From: a virus
DNA length: 59,962 nt
IMG/VR virus record: IMGVR_UViG_3300045996_001403
Span: 1-59,962 of that record
Reading direction: 5' to 3' (one strand)
The notes under the pieces are model-generated. The model was given only the letters and a program-made list of their open reading frames with translations, made no database searches and was not told the origin of the DNA. Shown here piece after piece: positions 9,250 through 18,568 of the stretch; within the stretch, counting starts at the first letter, position 1; each line of letters starts with the position of its first letter. The translations under genes and the position numbers were made by a program.

Positions 9250-9268
9250 AGCCCGCGCACCGCGGGCT
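9250..9268 (+). terminator. Hairpin between connector and tail genes
   Basis: Perfect 8-bp inverted repeat AGCCCGCG / CGCGGGCT with a CAC loop, followed by CTTCGTC rather than a T-run. Possible partial terminator or mRNA-processing hairpin lowering read-through from head into tail genes. Confidence 0.5.
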
Positions 9269-9291
9269 CTTCGTCATGCCCAGGAGTCTCT

Positions 9292-9462
9292 GTGCGCGTC
9301 ACCTACACCGGCCCGATCGACGCGGTCGAGCTGCCCCAGACCGGCGCCGTGGTGAAGCGCGGCGAGTCGGTCGACGTCCCCGACGACCTCGGGAAGTCCC
9401 TCATCCAGCAGTCCTGCTGGGAGCCCGCGAAGCCCGCCAAGACGCCCGCGAAGGAGAACTGA
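9292..9462 (+). CDS. Small head-tail region protein
   Basis: 56 aa, GTG with CAGGAG upstream. Begins RVTYTGPIDAVELPQTG, then V-K-R-G-E-S-V-D-V-P-D, ending in a WEPAKPAKTP tail. Short proteins of this pattern are common in actinophages just before the major tail gene. The RGE-V-VP core suggests a small beta fold. Function unknown. Confidence 0.7.
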   Translation: MRVTYTGPIDAVELPQTGAVVKRGESVDVPDDLGKSLIQQSCWEPAKPAKTPAKEN

Positions 9463-9463
9463 C

Positions 9464-10435
9464 GTGGCGATCCCCTCAGGGCTCAGCGCCCAGTTGATGA
9501 CCGCGGAAGAAGTCACGTACGGAACGGTCGTCACGCCCGACCGCGGCTTTGAGCTCCGCAACGAGTCGCTGAAGCTGGAGAGCGAGCGCATCGAGTCCCC
9601 GGCCCTGCGCTCCGGTACCCGGGTGCAGCGCTCCGACCGGTGGGCCACGGGCAAGCGGGCCGTGTCCGGCGACATCACCATGGACCTGATCAACAAGTCC
9701 CAGGGACGGTGGTGGAAGCACGCCTTCGGCGGGGTCGCCACCTCGCAGCCCGATGGCGTCGGCTCGCCCACCGTCTACCTGCACACCTTCACCCCGGGTG
9801 ATCTGCCGGTGGGGCAGACCATCCAGGTGGGACGCCCCAACGTGAACGGCACCACTCAGGCGTTCACCTACCACGGCTGCAAGGTCGCCTCGTGGGAGCT
9901 GGCGTGCGCCGTCGGGGAAATCGCCTCCCTGAAGGTCTCCATCCTCGGAGAGGACGAGGACACCACCACTTCGCTGGCGTCCATCTCGTACCCGACCGGC
10001 ATCGCGATGATGACATTCGTCCACGGCTCTGTCACCGTGGGCGGCAGCCCGGCGAACATCAAGTCCGTCACCGCGTCGGGCAACAACGGCCTCAACGGAG
10101 ACCGGTACTTCCTCGGCGGCGCCCTGCGAAAGAACCCGCTGGAGAACGCGCTGCGCGAGTACACCGGCTCGTTCGAGGCGGAGTTCGAAGACCTCACCGC
10201 CTACAACCGGTTCGTCAACGGAACCGAAGCTGAAGTCGTGCTGCTGTTTCAGGGCGCCATCATCAACGGCTCGTACAGGTACGAAACTAAGATTACCGCG
10301 AACGTTCGTTTCGACGGCGAAACCCCGAACGTCGGAGGCCCGGACATCGTGCCCCTGAACACCCCGTGGAAGGTCGTCGACAACGGAACGACCTCCATCA
10401 AGGTCGAGTACCAGACCACGGACAGCACCCCGTAG
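9464..10435 (+). CDS. Major tail tube protein
   Basis: 323 aa, GTG start one base after the previous stop. Fits Phage_TTP-like tube proteins: N-terminal AEEVTYGTVVTPDRGFE, a beta-rich body, FGGVATSQPDGVGSPTVYLH, TYHGCKVASWELACAVGE and YETKITANVRFDGETP strands. Polymerises as stacked rings around the tape measure. Position before the tail chaperones supports the call. Confidence 0.85.
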   Translation: MAIPSGLSAQLMTAEEVTYGTVVTPDRGFELRNESLKLESERIESPALRSGTRVQRSDRWATGKRAVSGDITMDLINKSQGRWWKHAFGGVATSQPDGVGSPTVYLHTFTPGDLPVGQTIQVGRPNVNGTTQAFTYHGCKVASWELACAVGEIASLKVSILGEDEDTTTSLASISYPTGIAMMTFVHGSVTVGGSPANIKSVTASGNNGLNGDRYFLGGALRKNPLENALREYTGSFEAEFEDLTAYNRFVNGTEAEVVLLFQGAIINGSYRYETKITANVRFDGETPNVGGPDIVPLNTPWKVVDNGTTSIKVEYQTTDSTP

Positions 10436-10444
10436 GAGGCGGCC

Positions 10445-11008
10445 GTGGCCCGCGTGGAGATCGAGGGCACCGCCGACTTCAAGGCGTTGTCCCGAGCACT
10501 AAGGGAAGCGGGCAAGGGGCAGATCGCCAGGGAGATGGCGAAGGGTCTCCGCGAGGGCGCGCAGCCCTTGGTCAAACAAGCCCAGGACAACGTGCGCTCC
10601 CTGAGGGTGTCCGGCGTTCGTGGCGGAGCATCAGCCAGGGCCGCGCGGACACTCAAGGCACTGGGCAAGAAGAAGCGACCGAGCGAGCGGGTCAAACAGA
10701 AAGCGCACCAGGGTTCCGGACTCAGGGCGACAGTCGCACGGGCGACCAACGTCAAACTGTCCACATCGGCGCGTGCCGCGTCCATGCGACTGCGGGCACA
10801 ACAGGCCAAGATGCCGGCTGACCAGCGTCGTCTGCCCGCCTACCTCAACAAGGGTAAATGGCGTCACCCGCTGTTCGGCAACAAGGAGCGCTGGTACGAG
10901 CAGAAGGCTCCGCCTGCCTGGTTCGACGACGCGGCCGAGAAGCGCGGGCCGCAGACCAGGGACAAGGCGGTCGAAGTGGTGGCCAAGTATCTGGAACACA
11001 TCGTGTAG
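10445..11008 (+). CDS. HK97 gp10-like basic tail/neck protein
   Basis: 187 aa, GTG start with GGAGG upstream. Highly basic: KKKRPSERVKQK, RASARA-type helices. The N-terminus (EIEGTADFKALSRALREAGK) and C-terminus (WFDDAAEKRGPQTRDKAVEV) match gp10-like tail-completion proteins. Unusually it follows the tube gene instead of preceding it. Basic charge suggests contact with DNA or the acidic tube lumen. Confidence 0.65.
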   Translation: MARVEIEGTADFKALSRALREAGKGQIAREMAKGLREGAQPLVKQAQDNVRSLRVSGVRGGASARAARTLKALGKKKRPSERVKQKAHQGSGLRATVARATNVKLSTSARAASMRLRAQQAKMPADQRRLPAYLNKGKWRHPLFGNKERWYEQKAPPAWFDDAAEKRGPQTRDKAVEVVAKYLEHIV

Positions 11009-11020
11009 TGAGGGGAAGAA

Positions 11021-11392
11021 ATGCTCAAGTTCATCGTCGAAGGGGTGGGCGAATTCCCCCTCGACACATCAGCGCTGACCCTTCAGGAAGTGATTGACCT
11101 GGAGGACGAGACCGATCGGCTGGTGGACGACCTGCTCGCCAGCTTCAACGGCTGGGGCAAGCTGAACGGTCGCCGCGGGTCTGTCGGCATCGCGGCTTTC
11201 CTGTGGCTCGCCATGCGACGAGCCAACCACATGGTGTCGTTCAAGCGTCTGGTCGCGGAGACCGACATCGCCAAGGTCAATCTCGCCTGGGACGAGGAGC
11301 CGCAGCCGGACCCTACCGACGAGCCTCCGGCGAAGCCCGCGCCCGCAAGTCGGTCGGCGCGAAGGGCGGCGGCAGGCTCGTCGAAGAAGTAG
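11021..11392 (+). CDS. Tail assembly chaperone (G-like)
   Basis: 123 aa, ATG. Small acidic protein with the usual layout for the upstream chaperone: N-terminal strand (MLKFIVEGVGEFPLD), a helical core (LTLQEVIDLEDETDRLVDDL; SVGIAAFLWLAMRRANHMVS), then a disordered Pro/Ala/Lys tail. Located between tube and tape measure genes. It binds tape measure protein during tail assembly. Confidence 0.8.
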   Translation: MLKFIVEGVGEFPLDTSALTLQEVIDLEDETDRLVDDLLASFNGWGKLNGRRGSVGIAAFLWLAMRRANHMVSFKRLVAETDIAKVNLAWDEEPQPDPTDEPPAKPAPASRSARRAAAGSSKK

Positions 11393-11511
11393 GCCGCTAC
11401 TGCGCAGCCTTCTGGGTGCACCTCAACGTCAGGCCGTCCGAGTTGGGGTCCCTTGCGTTGCAGGACTACATCGTCGGACGTGGCGTGATCGATCAGATGT
11501 CCGGGAAGTAG
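11021..11511 (+). CDS. Tail assembly chaperone, -1 frameshift product (GT-like)
   Basis: The frame at -1 relative to the chaperone stays open from before 11392 to 11511 and encodes a sensible C-terminal segment (RLVEEVGRYCAAFWVHLNV, then PSELGSLALQDYIVGRGV) with no start codon of its own. Conserved synteny in long-tailed phages predicts a programmed -1 shift to make the longer chaperone. No canonical X-XXY-YYZ heptamer is visible; slip candidates lie at GCGCGAAGGGCGG (about 11359-11371) or GAAGAAGTAG at the zero-frame stop. The exact fusion point is unresolved. Confidence 0.6.
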
Positions 11512-11521
11512 GTGCGCTGCC

Positions 11522-13849
11522 GTGGCGACCAAGGATCTGAACTTCAACATCTTCGGTCGTGACGTCAACGCGTCGAAGGCGCTCGACAAAGTGGGCGACT
11601 CGGTTGATCGTCTGGCGGGCAGGCTGGACGGGTTCAACACCTACACCATCAAAACGTTCGGCGGGCTGGCCAGTGCGGCGACGGGCGCGGGTCTCGGTGT
11701 CGCGGCCGGGCTGACCATGGCCACCGGCGGGTTCATCGCCTTCGGTGCCGTGGCGCTTCGCGAGAACACCGCGGTCCAGGATAGCTGGCGAAATCTCGGC
11801 AACACGGTCAACGTCGAGTCGGCAAGGATGGCGGAGCCGCTCGAAGGTCATCTCGTCCGCGCGGCGGGCACCCTCCAGCGCACGTTCCTGGACCTGGAGC
11901 CGGCCCTCTCCAGGGGCTTCGAGGCCGCAGGCCCCAGTCTCGATCACCTTGTGGCCGGAGTGGACCAGTTCGCCCGCCGCGCCGTGCCCGGCATGGTGCT
12001 CGCGGTCGAGCGCAGCGAGCCCGTGTTCGTCGGGATGCGCCAGTTCCTCGCGGACACGGGCGACGGGGTCAACGACTTCTTCGTCAACATGTCCGAGGGG
12101 GCCGACTCCTCCGGGCGCATTCTCGCGGAATTCGGCGGCATCTCCCGCGACGCCCTCGGCACCACCGGCTCCCTGCTGGCGACCCTGTCCAATGAGGGTG
12201 CCCCCGCAGTGCACGAGCTGGCGGGAGCGTTCGGCGGTCTCCTGCGTGCGGTAGAGGGCATGTCCACCTCTGGCATGCCGGTGTTGTTCTCCACGGCCAC
12301 AAACCTGCTGGGCGTTTTGGGCAAGATCCTCGACATCGCCGGCCCGCTCGCGCCCGCCTTGGGAACCGTGGTCGGCGTGATGCTGTCCGCCAAGGCCGGC
12401 GCCGCGATCTTCGGCGCAGCAGGCGAGGCGATCGGCAACGTCGGCACCCGCATCGAGCGGGCGGGCGAGCGCAGCGGGAAGGCCGATGGCGCGCTGTCCA
12501 AGCTCGGTCGAACCATGGGGGCGTTCGGCCCGTGGGGCGCAGTCGCCGGCGGCGCCCTGCTCGGCTTGTCCGCGGCGGCCGACGCGGCATGGGGGTCCAC
12601 CGAGAATCTGGCTCAAGGGCTGATGCGAGGCGGCCAGGCTGCCGCAGCGGCCGGCGCGCAGCTTGCGAGCAACGACCTCACGGTGGCCACCTACACCTCC
12701 AGCCTCAGCCTGCTTACCGGCGGCGGCGGACCTCTCGATCTGTTCATCACCACCACCGACGAGGCGAATCGGGCGGTCACGGAGCAGCGCGCCCAGATGA
12801 CCACTCTGGAGCGGGCGCAAGTGGACGCCGCCGCAGCGGCTGCGAACCACTCCCGCGCGGTGGAGACGTACGGCGAGACATCAGACCAGGCCGCCGCCAC
12901 TGCGGCACTTCTCGCGATGAGGCAGCGCGATCTGCGCAACGCGCAGGACGAGGCGGCCCGAGCGACGAAGACGTTGACGGAGAAGCTGCTCGAACAGCAG
13001 CAGATGGCGTTGACGCTGGCCAACGACAACCTCGCCCTGCGGCTCGCCACCCAACAGTACGACGATTCGCTGAAGGCGCTCAACGAAGCGGTTACCACGT
13101 ACGGCGACAAGTCACGTGAGGCGCGCGACGCGGCGATGCAGCACGAGGAGGCGTCGATCCGGTTGGTGGCCGCGGCTGGTGTTGAGGCCGCATCGCACTA
13201 CGCGAACCGGGACTCGGTCGAGGCGCAGACGGCCTCTTTGGATGCCAGCAACCGGAAAGCGCTGGAGTTGGCCGCAAGCATGCAGGGCCCGCTTCCGGCC
13301 GCCCTGCAAATCATGATCGCCAACATGGACGATGCGTCCCTGTCCGCACTGGGCGCTACCCGCACCATCGACGGAACGGGTTCCGCCGTGGTGCGCCTGC
13401 CCGGCGGCAAGACGGTCACGATCAACGCGGCCGATTACGCAACCGCCACCATCAACGGCATTCAGAACAGCATCGACAACATGCGCGGAAAGACCATCCA
13501 GATCCACATTCAGCAACTGGTGTCGACGACCGGGCCGACCATGGCGAATCTCGGCAACCCCGCCGCCGTTCTTCCCCGCGCCAAGGGCGGCCCGGTGATG
13601 GCCGGGCGGCCCTACCTGGTGGGCGAGAAAGGGCCGGAGCTGATCTTCCCCGCGCAAGACGGATTCGTTGCCACCGCCCGCGAGACAGCGGACATCATGC
13701 GCGGTGCACGCACCCAGTCCGTTCGTGCCGTCGGCCAAGGGACGACCACGGCGGGAATCGAAAAGCATTACCACCTCACCGTCTACATGCAGGGCAACGA
13801 TTTGAGCGTGGAGCAACAGTTCCGCCGCATGGAACTACTCGACCGCTAG
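11522..13849 (+). CDS. Tape measure protein
   Basis: 775 aa, GTG. The largest tail gene; it sets tail length and is ejected ahead of DNA. Glycine/alanine-rich hydrophobic segments at about 45-85 and 270-330, a long helical coiled-coil region (about 430-600, ERAQVDAAAAAANHSRAVET), and a C-terminal PYLVGEKGPELIFPAQDGFV motif typical of tape measure proteins. At roughly 0.15 nm per residue a tail of about 115 nm is expected. No lytic domain is seen. Confidence 0.92.
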   Translation: MATKDLNFNIFGRDVNASKALDKVGDSVDRLAGRLDGFNTYTIKTFGGLASAATGAGLGVAAGLTMATGGFIAFGAVALRENTAVQDSWRNLGNTVNVESARMAEPLEGHLVRAAGTLQRTFLDLEPALSRGFEAAGPSLDHLVAGVDQFARRAVPGMVLAVERSEPVFVGMRQFLADTGDGVNDFFVNMSEGADSSGRILAEFGGISRDALGTTGSLLATLSNEGAPAVHELAGAFGGLLRAVEGMSTSGMPVLFSTATNLLGVLGKILDIAGPLAPALGTVVGVMLSAKAGAAIFGAAGEAIGNVGTRIERAGERSGKADGALSKLGRTMGAFGPWGAVAGGALLGLSAAADAAWGSTENLAQGLMRGGQAAAAAGAQLASNDLTVATYTSSLSLLTGGGGPLDLFITTTDEANRAVTEQRAQMTTLERAQVDAAAAAANHSRAVETYGETSDQAAATAALLAMRQRDLRNAQDEAARATKTLTEKLLEQQQMALTLANDNLALRLATQQYDDSLKALNEAVTTYGDKSREARDAAMQHEEASIRLVAAAGVEAASHYANRDSVEAQTASLDASNRKALELAASMQGPLPAALQIMIANMDDASLSALGATRTIDGTGSAVVRLPGGKTVTINAADYATATINGIQNSIDNMRGKTIQIHIQQLVSTTGPTMANLGNPAAVLPRAKGGPVMAGRPYLVGEKGPELIFPAQDGFVATARETADIMRGARTQSVRAVGQGTTTAGIEKHYHLTVYMQGNDLSVEQQFRRMELLDR

Positions 13850-13859
13850 AGGGGGTGCG

Positions 13860-14708
13860 GTGGAGACCGTGGAGTGGATCGACCCCGACGGTGTCAGCAC
13901 CACCCTGGAAGTCGAGTGGGACGTGTCCGGGCGCGGCGCCCCTCCCGTCCGTATGGACGAGGAGGACGTGCCCGGACAGCCCGGCTCGCGCCTGCGGGCG
14001 GTGCGCCACGGTGCCCGGGATTTCGCCCTGCCGCTGTGGATCACGTCCGACACGGAGACGAACCTCCGCACCGAGGTGCGGTCGCTGATCGCGTCGATGG
14101 ACCCCACCCGAGGAGACGGGCGCATCCGCGTCACCGGGCCCGGCGGGGATCAGCGGGAGATCGTCTGCCGCTACCAGGGGGGCCTGGAACTGTCGGAGAC
14201 GCTGGGCGACACCAGTGGCCCACTGCTCCAGCGCGCCCCGGCGATGTTCCGGGCGCACGACCCGTACTGGGCGGATGTCTCGCCCACGGTCACCGAGTGG
14301 GAGCTGGGCCAGGCTCCGGGGAGCTTCTTCCCGATCTTCCCGATCAGACTCAGCAGCTCCGAAGTGTTCGCGCTCGACACGGTCACCAACGCCGGCGACG
14401 TGGACGCCTGGCCGGTGTGGACCATCACCGGTCCCGGCTCCGGGATCCGCATGGCCAACCTCACCACAGGCAAGGCGTGGGGGTTCACGGTCGATCTCGG
14501 CACGGGGGAGTCGCTGACGATCGACACGCGGCCCGGCGTCAAGACCGTGATCCACAGCAGCGGCGCGAACTGGTGGCAGTACCTCAGCTCCACCTCGCGA
14601 CTCTGGTCACTGCGTCGCGGCGTCAACTCGCTGCGCATCGAGATGGGCTCCGCGACCGCCGAATCCCACGTCGCCCTGTCCCGCACCCACAAGTACCTGG
14701 CGGTGTGA
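13860..14708 (+). CDS. Distal tail protein (Dit-like)
   Basis: 282 aa, GTG. N-terminal beta domain (VEWIDPDGVSTTLEV; RAVRHGARDFALPLWIT) followed by a galectin-like C-terminal half (NAGDVDAWPVWTITGPG; GESLTIDTRPGVKTV), the two-part plan of distal tail proteins forming the hub at the tube end. Directly follows the tape measure gene, as expected. Confidence 0.8.
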   Translation: METVEWIDPDGVSTTLEVEWDVSGRGAPPVRMDEEDVPGQPGSRLRAVRHGARDFALPLWITSDTETNLRTEVRSLIASMDPTRGDGRIRVTGPGGDQREIVCRYQGGLELSETLGDTSGPLLQRAPAMFRAHDPYWADVSPTVTEWELGQAPGSFFPIFPIRLSSSEVFALDTVTNAGDVDAWPVWTITGPGSGIRMANLTTGKAWGFTVDLGTGESLTIDTRPGVKTVIHSSGANWWQYLSSTSRLWSLRRGVNSLRIEMGSATAESHVALSRTHKYLAV

Positions 14709-14709
14709 C

Positions 14710-15843
14710 GTGTGGACCGTCTACGTCCGGGATCAGAACCTGCGACGTCAAGGGGAGATCGACGACTACGCGACGCTGGAGGCGGTCCGCCGGCTGAACC
14801 GGGTGGGCACCTGGACGCTGGACCTGCCTGCCACCTCGGACGCGGCGCTGCTGCTAGCCCAACCGGGCTGGGGTGTGCAGGTGGTCGACGAGGACTCCGG
14901 CGACTCACTGACCTCCGGCCCCACGGTGGACGTCGAGAGAAACCGAACGGGCGACAGCGACTCCATCACCGTGTCCGGAGTGGACGACATGATCCACCTC
15001 GAAGACCGCCTCGCCCACCCGCAACCCGCCTCCGCCGCGCCGCCGTACAGCACGAGCGCCTACGACGTGCGCACCGGTACGGCGTCCACGGTGATCAGCC
15101 AGTACGTCAACGTCAATGCGGGCCCCGGTGCGATCGCACAGCGACGAGTTCCGCTGCTGACCCTGGCCACCGACCCGGTGGTGGGCGGCAGCATTACCGG
15201 CCGTGCCCGCTGGCAGAACCTGCGTGAGTTCGCGGAGGAGTTGGCACTGTCTGGCGGAGGCCTGGCCTTTGACGTCACCCAGGTCGGCGGGCCGGGATTG
15301 CAGTTCGCCGTCCGGGCGCCCGTTGATCGCACCTCGACAGTGCGGCTCTCCGTCGACCTCGGCACGCTGGCCGGCTACAAGTACAGCGTCCGCGCCCCGC
15401 AGGTGAGCTACGTCTACTGCGGCGGCGGAGGCGAGGGAACCGCCCGTGCCGTCGCGGAAGGACAGTCACCGGGCGACATCGTCACCTGGTCCCGCCGCGT
15501 CGAGCAGTGGGCGGACCGCCGCGACACCACCGACAGCGCCGAGCTGGCACAGGAGATCGCCAAGCGCCTTGCGGAGGGCCAGGGCGAGTCTGCGGTGACG
15601 TGCAGCCCGGTCGACATCGACGGCGTCCACTACCTCACCGACTACGCACTGGGAGATCGGGTGTCCGTCGAGATCGACGACGCGGTCATCACCGAGCTGA
15701 TCCGCGAGGTGCGGCTCATCGCGCGGCCGGACGAACAGCGAGTGCTGCCGCTCGTCGGCACCCCCGCCGCATCCACCGCGCTGCGCCTGCTCCGGCGTTT
15801 GCGCAGCACCGACACCCGACTGATCAACCTCGAACGGAGGTGA
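14710..15843 (+). CDS. Tail-associated baseplate protein (Gp37-like)
   Basis: 377 aa, GTG. Resembles the siphovirus ReqiPepy6 Gp37-like / tail-hub family: MWTVYVRDQNLRRQGEIDDY, a central LREFAEELALSGGGLAFDV, and a C-terminal DYALGDRVSVEIDDAVITEL segment typical of hub proteins. Probably closes the tail tube and holds the fibres. No peptidase motif seen. Confidence 0.75.
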   Translation: MWTVYVRDQNLRRQGEIDDYATLEAVRRLNRVGTWTLDLPATSDAALLLAQPGWGVQVVDEDSGDSLTSGPTVDVERNRTGDSDSITVSGVDDMIHLEDRLAHPQPASAAPPYSTSAYDVRTGTASTVISQYVNVNAGPGAIAQRRVPLLTLATDPVVGGSITGRARWQNLREFAEELALSGGGLAFDVTQVGGPGLQFAVRAPVDRTSTVRLSVDLGTLAGYKYSVRAPQVSYVYCGGGGEGTARAVAEGQSPGDIVTWSRRVEQWADRRDTTDSAELAQEIAKRLAEGQGESAVTCSPVDIDGVHYLTDYALGDRVSVEIDDAVITELIREVRLIARPDEQRVLPLVGTPAASTALRLLRRLRSTDTRLINLERR

Positions 15844-15848
15844 CCGCC

Positions 15849-16802
15849 ATGGCCGTCACGGCAGACACTTACTACCCGTTCGACAGTGGAGCGGGAGCGG
15901 ACGTCACGGAAGAGGGCTGGCGCCGGTTCATGCGCTACCTGACCGGCCGGGGCAGCATGGCCAACGGCGTCATCCGCGGCGTCGGCAATCAGCACGAGGT
16001 GTACGCCGACTCCTCCGGCATGCAGGTCAAGGTCAGGACCGGCGAAGTCTGGGAACGCGGCCACTGGGGCGAGCTGACAGGGGAGAAGACCCTGCCCATC
16101 GCCGCCGCCGACCCGACCAACCCCCGCAAGGACCGGGTGATCGCCCGCGCCGCGTTCGGTGACAACCGGATCGAGTACGACGTCCTGCAGGGAACCGCGG
16201 CGGTTTCCCCCACCGCGCCGTCGGTGACCCAAAGCGACACCAAGTGGGAGACGTCGCTCGCGGTGGTGGACGTGCCCGCCGCCGCATCCACGATCGCCGC
16301 GTCGAACGTCGCGGACGCGAGGCTTTTCATCGACGACCTCGACATCACCCCTCGGGGGACCGTCGACATCACGGTCAACAACTCGACCACGCTGACGGAC
16401 GCGACCGGCCTGTCCGCACTGCTGTCGGCCGGCGGCCTGTACCTGCTGGACGGGTACGTCGAGTACTCCGCCGCCACCGCCGCGGACGCCAAGCTTGCGC
16501 TGACCGTGCCCGCCTCCACCACGGGCAGGTGGTACGCGCACGCCCTGGACTCGGGCACTACCGGAACCGCGGGCAACCTGTCCGGGGCCAGCAACTCGAC
16601 GGCCTCGACGCTCGTGCTCGGCGGTGCCGCGGCCGGCACCCGGTGTGTGGCCCGCCTGTCCGGCTGGCTTCAGATGCCTTCCGAGGCCGCGGCCGGATCG
16701 CTGATGAACGTCCAGCTCCAGTTCGCCCAGAACACGGCGAACGCGTCGAACGCCGTGCTCTACCTCAACTCCTGGCTGCGGTTCACCCGCTACCGAACCT
16801 GA
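15849..16802 (+). CDS. Minor tail / receptor-binding-type protein
   Basis: 317 aa, ATG behind GGAGG. The N-terminal 150 residues are baseplate-like (FDSGAGADVTEEGWRRFMRY; KVRTGEVWERGHWGEL). The C-terminal half is beta-rich and Ser/Thr/Ala-rich (ASTTGRWYAHALDSGT), suited to a fibre or carbohydrate-binding tip. Position after the hub protein supports a role in adsorption. Specific receptor unknown. Confidence 0.7.
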   Translation: MAVTADTYYPFDSGAGADVTEEGWRRFMRYLTGRGSMANGVIRGVGNQHEVYADSSGMQVKVRTGEVWERGHWGELTGEKTLPIAAADPTNPRKDRVIARAAFGDNRIEYDVLQGTAAVSPTAPSVTQSDTKWETSLAVVDVPAAASTIAASNVADARLFIDDLDITPRGTVDITVNNSTTLTDATGLSALLSAGGLYLLDGYVEYSAATAADAKLALTVPASTTGRWYAHALDSGTTGTAGNLSGASNSTASTLVLGGAAAGTRCVARLSGWLQMPSEAAAGSLMNVQLQFAQNTANASNAVLYLNSWLRFTRYRT

Positions 16803-16822
16803 TTGTCGAACGAGGGGGATTC

Positions 16823-18556
16823 GTGTCTTTGTGGACGTGGCGCACGGCGTGGTCGTGGCGGCACCTGCACCCGGTCACCGCGGTGCTCATCGGCAGCTCC
16901 AACAGCCACGGCGTCTACGGCACGGGCTACCTGTCCAGCGTGGAACGCAACATGGCCTCCGCTCTCTCGAACCGACTGGGCGGCGGGACGAGCTACCTCG
17001 GTGACCATCCCGGGTGGACGCTGACCGGCACCACCAGTGTGGCCAACGTCGGCTTGAGCCGGTTCAGTCGGCAGTTGTCGCCCGGCGCGTCGATGGCCCG
17101 CACGGCTCCGCGATGCGAGCGGTTCAGCGTCCAGTTCAAGCAGGGCGCCGGATCGGGAGTGTTCACCGTCGCCATCGACGGCGGCCCGGCGGTGACGGTC
17201 ACGCCGGACACCTCGGGCACCTCGGAGCGCTACGACGGCACGTGGACCTCCGGCGAACTGGTACCCGGGCCGCACTCCATCAAGATCACCGCTGTCGGTA
17301 CCGCGACCATCATGGGTGTGCAGGCGGAATCCGGCGCGGTGCGGGTGGTGAACGCCGCGCACGGGGGCACGAGCGCGAAGCTCTACGCCGACGTGTCAGC
17401 GGCGATGCGCACCCACAACCGCGCGGTCGGCTCGGTGTCCCCGTCGCTGCTCGTCATGATGGTGGGCAGCAACGACTACGCCGGACTCAACGCCCCGCAG
17501 GACGCGGCAGCCTACGCGGCGAACCTGCGGCGCGCGGTGCAGCGGGCGCGGGCCGCGTGCCCCACTCCTCCGAGCGTGCTGCTCGTGCACCAGCACCGAC
17601 GCTGGGACGTGGCCAACCCGCCGTCCTCTTGGGAGGCGTTCGGTCAGGCCCTGCAACAGGTCGCCGCGGACCTGCCGGACTGCGCCGCCCTCGACGTGTC
17701 GGGCGCGTTCCCGACCGGACCCGAGTGCGACGTGGACCAGCTCGTCGGCCCGGACGGCGTCCACCTCACCGAGAGGGGCGCGGCGCTGCTGGCCGACCTG
17801 ATCGGAGACGCCCTGCTCGGTCACCTGCCCCCGCCCTCCACCGCCCCGGCCCAGCCGGAGCCCGACCCGGCCGCCCTTCCTGGACTGCTCGCGGCATGGC
17901 GCGCCGGTGATCTCACCGGCACGGACGGATCCCCGGTCGTCGCGTGGACCCCGTACGCCGGTACGGAGGCCTCACCTCTGCTGTCGGTCGCCTCACCTGC
18001 GGTGCTGCGCCACCGCGCCCACACCATCCACCGCGCCGTGGACACGGCCGGATCCCGTCCACTTCAGACCGGGCCGTGGTCCACCACCCACACCGGGCCG
18101 ATCACCGTGCTCGCCGTCGCCCGCGCGGGCACCGCGACCGTGAGCGGATCCGGCCACCTGTGGTCCGGTCGCGCCGGAACCTACGTCACCGCGCAGCTCG
18201 CCGCGGACAACATCCTCGCCCTCGGCGCCGGAGGCCTGTCGGCCCCCGCCTCCGCGTGGGTCTACGCGGGGACGCAGGGATGGGCGGTGTACGGCGCGGT
18301 CTACGACGGCGCCAACTCCGCGCTCTACACTCACAACTGCGACCCGGTGAGCGTGTCACTCGCCCACGGGTCCGCTTACGGGCTGCCGGGGTTCACCCTC
18401 GGCGCGGGCTCCAGTGGCAACGGGCAGTTCGCCTCCGCCCAGTACGCGGAGGTCATCGTCTACGGCCGCGCCCTCACCCCGGCGGAAGCCACCTCGGCGG
18501 TCGCCGCGCTGGCCCGCCGCTACGCACTCGACGGCTCCGGCCGTACCTCGACCTGA
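16823..18556 (+). CDS. Tail protein with SGNH/GDSL hydrolase and lectin-like domain
   Basis: 577 aa. GTG 16823 follows GAGGGGGA. Residues about 18-330 fit the SGNH hydrolase fold: block I IGSSNSHG (23-30, nucleophile serine in place of GDS), block II Gly in AHGGTSA (179-185), block III MMVGSNDY (212-219) and block V DGVHL (311-315, Asp/His). Residues about 350-577 form a beta-rich LamG/concanavalin-like domain (LLAAWRAGDLTGTDGSP; EVIVYGRALTPAEAT). Likely deacylates or deacetylates surface polysaccharide during adsorption. Confidence 0.75.
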   Translation: MSLWTWRTAWSWRHLHPVTAVLIGSSNSHGVYGTGYLSSVERNMASALSNRLGGGTSYLGDHPGWTLTGTTSVANVGLSRFSRQLSPGASMARTAPRCERFSVQFKQGAGSGVFTVAIDGGPAVTVTPDTSGTSERYDGTWTSGELVPGPHSIKITAVGTATIMGVQAESGAVRVVNAAHGGTSAKLYADVSAAMRTHNRAVGSVSPSLLVMMVGSNDYAGLNAPQDAAAYAANLRRAVQRARAACPTPPSVLLVHQHRRWDVANPPSSWEAFGQALQQVAADLPDCAALDVSGAFPTGPECDVDQLVGPDGVHLTERGAALLADLIGDALLGHLPPPSTAPAQPEPDPAALPGLLAAWRAGDLTGTDGSPVVAWTPYAGTEASPLLSVASPAVLRHRAHTIHRAVDTAGSRPLQTGPWSTTHTGPITVLAVARAGTATVSGSGHLWSGRAGTYVTAQLAADNILALGAGGLSAPASAWVYAGTQGWAVYGAVYDGANSALYTHNCDPVSVSLAHGSAYGLPGFTLGAGSSGNGQFASAQYAEVIVYGRALTPAEATSAVAALARRYALDGSGRTST

Positions 18557-18568
18557 ACGGAGCCGCCC

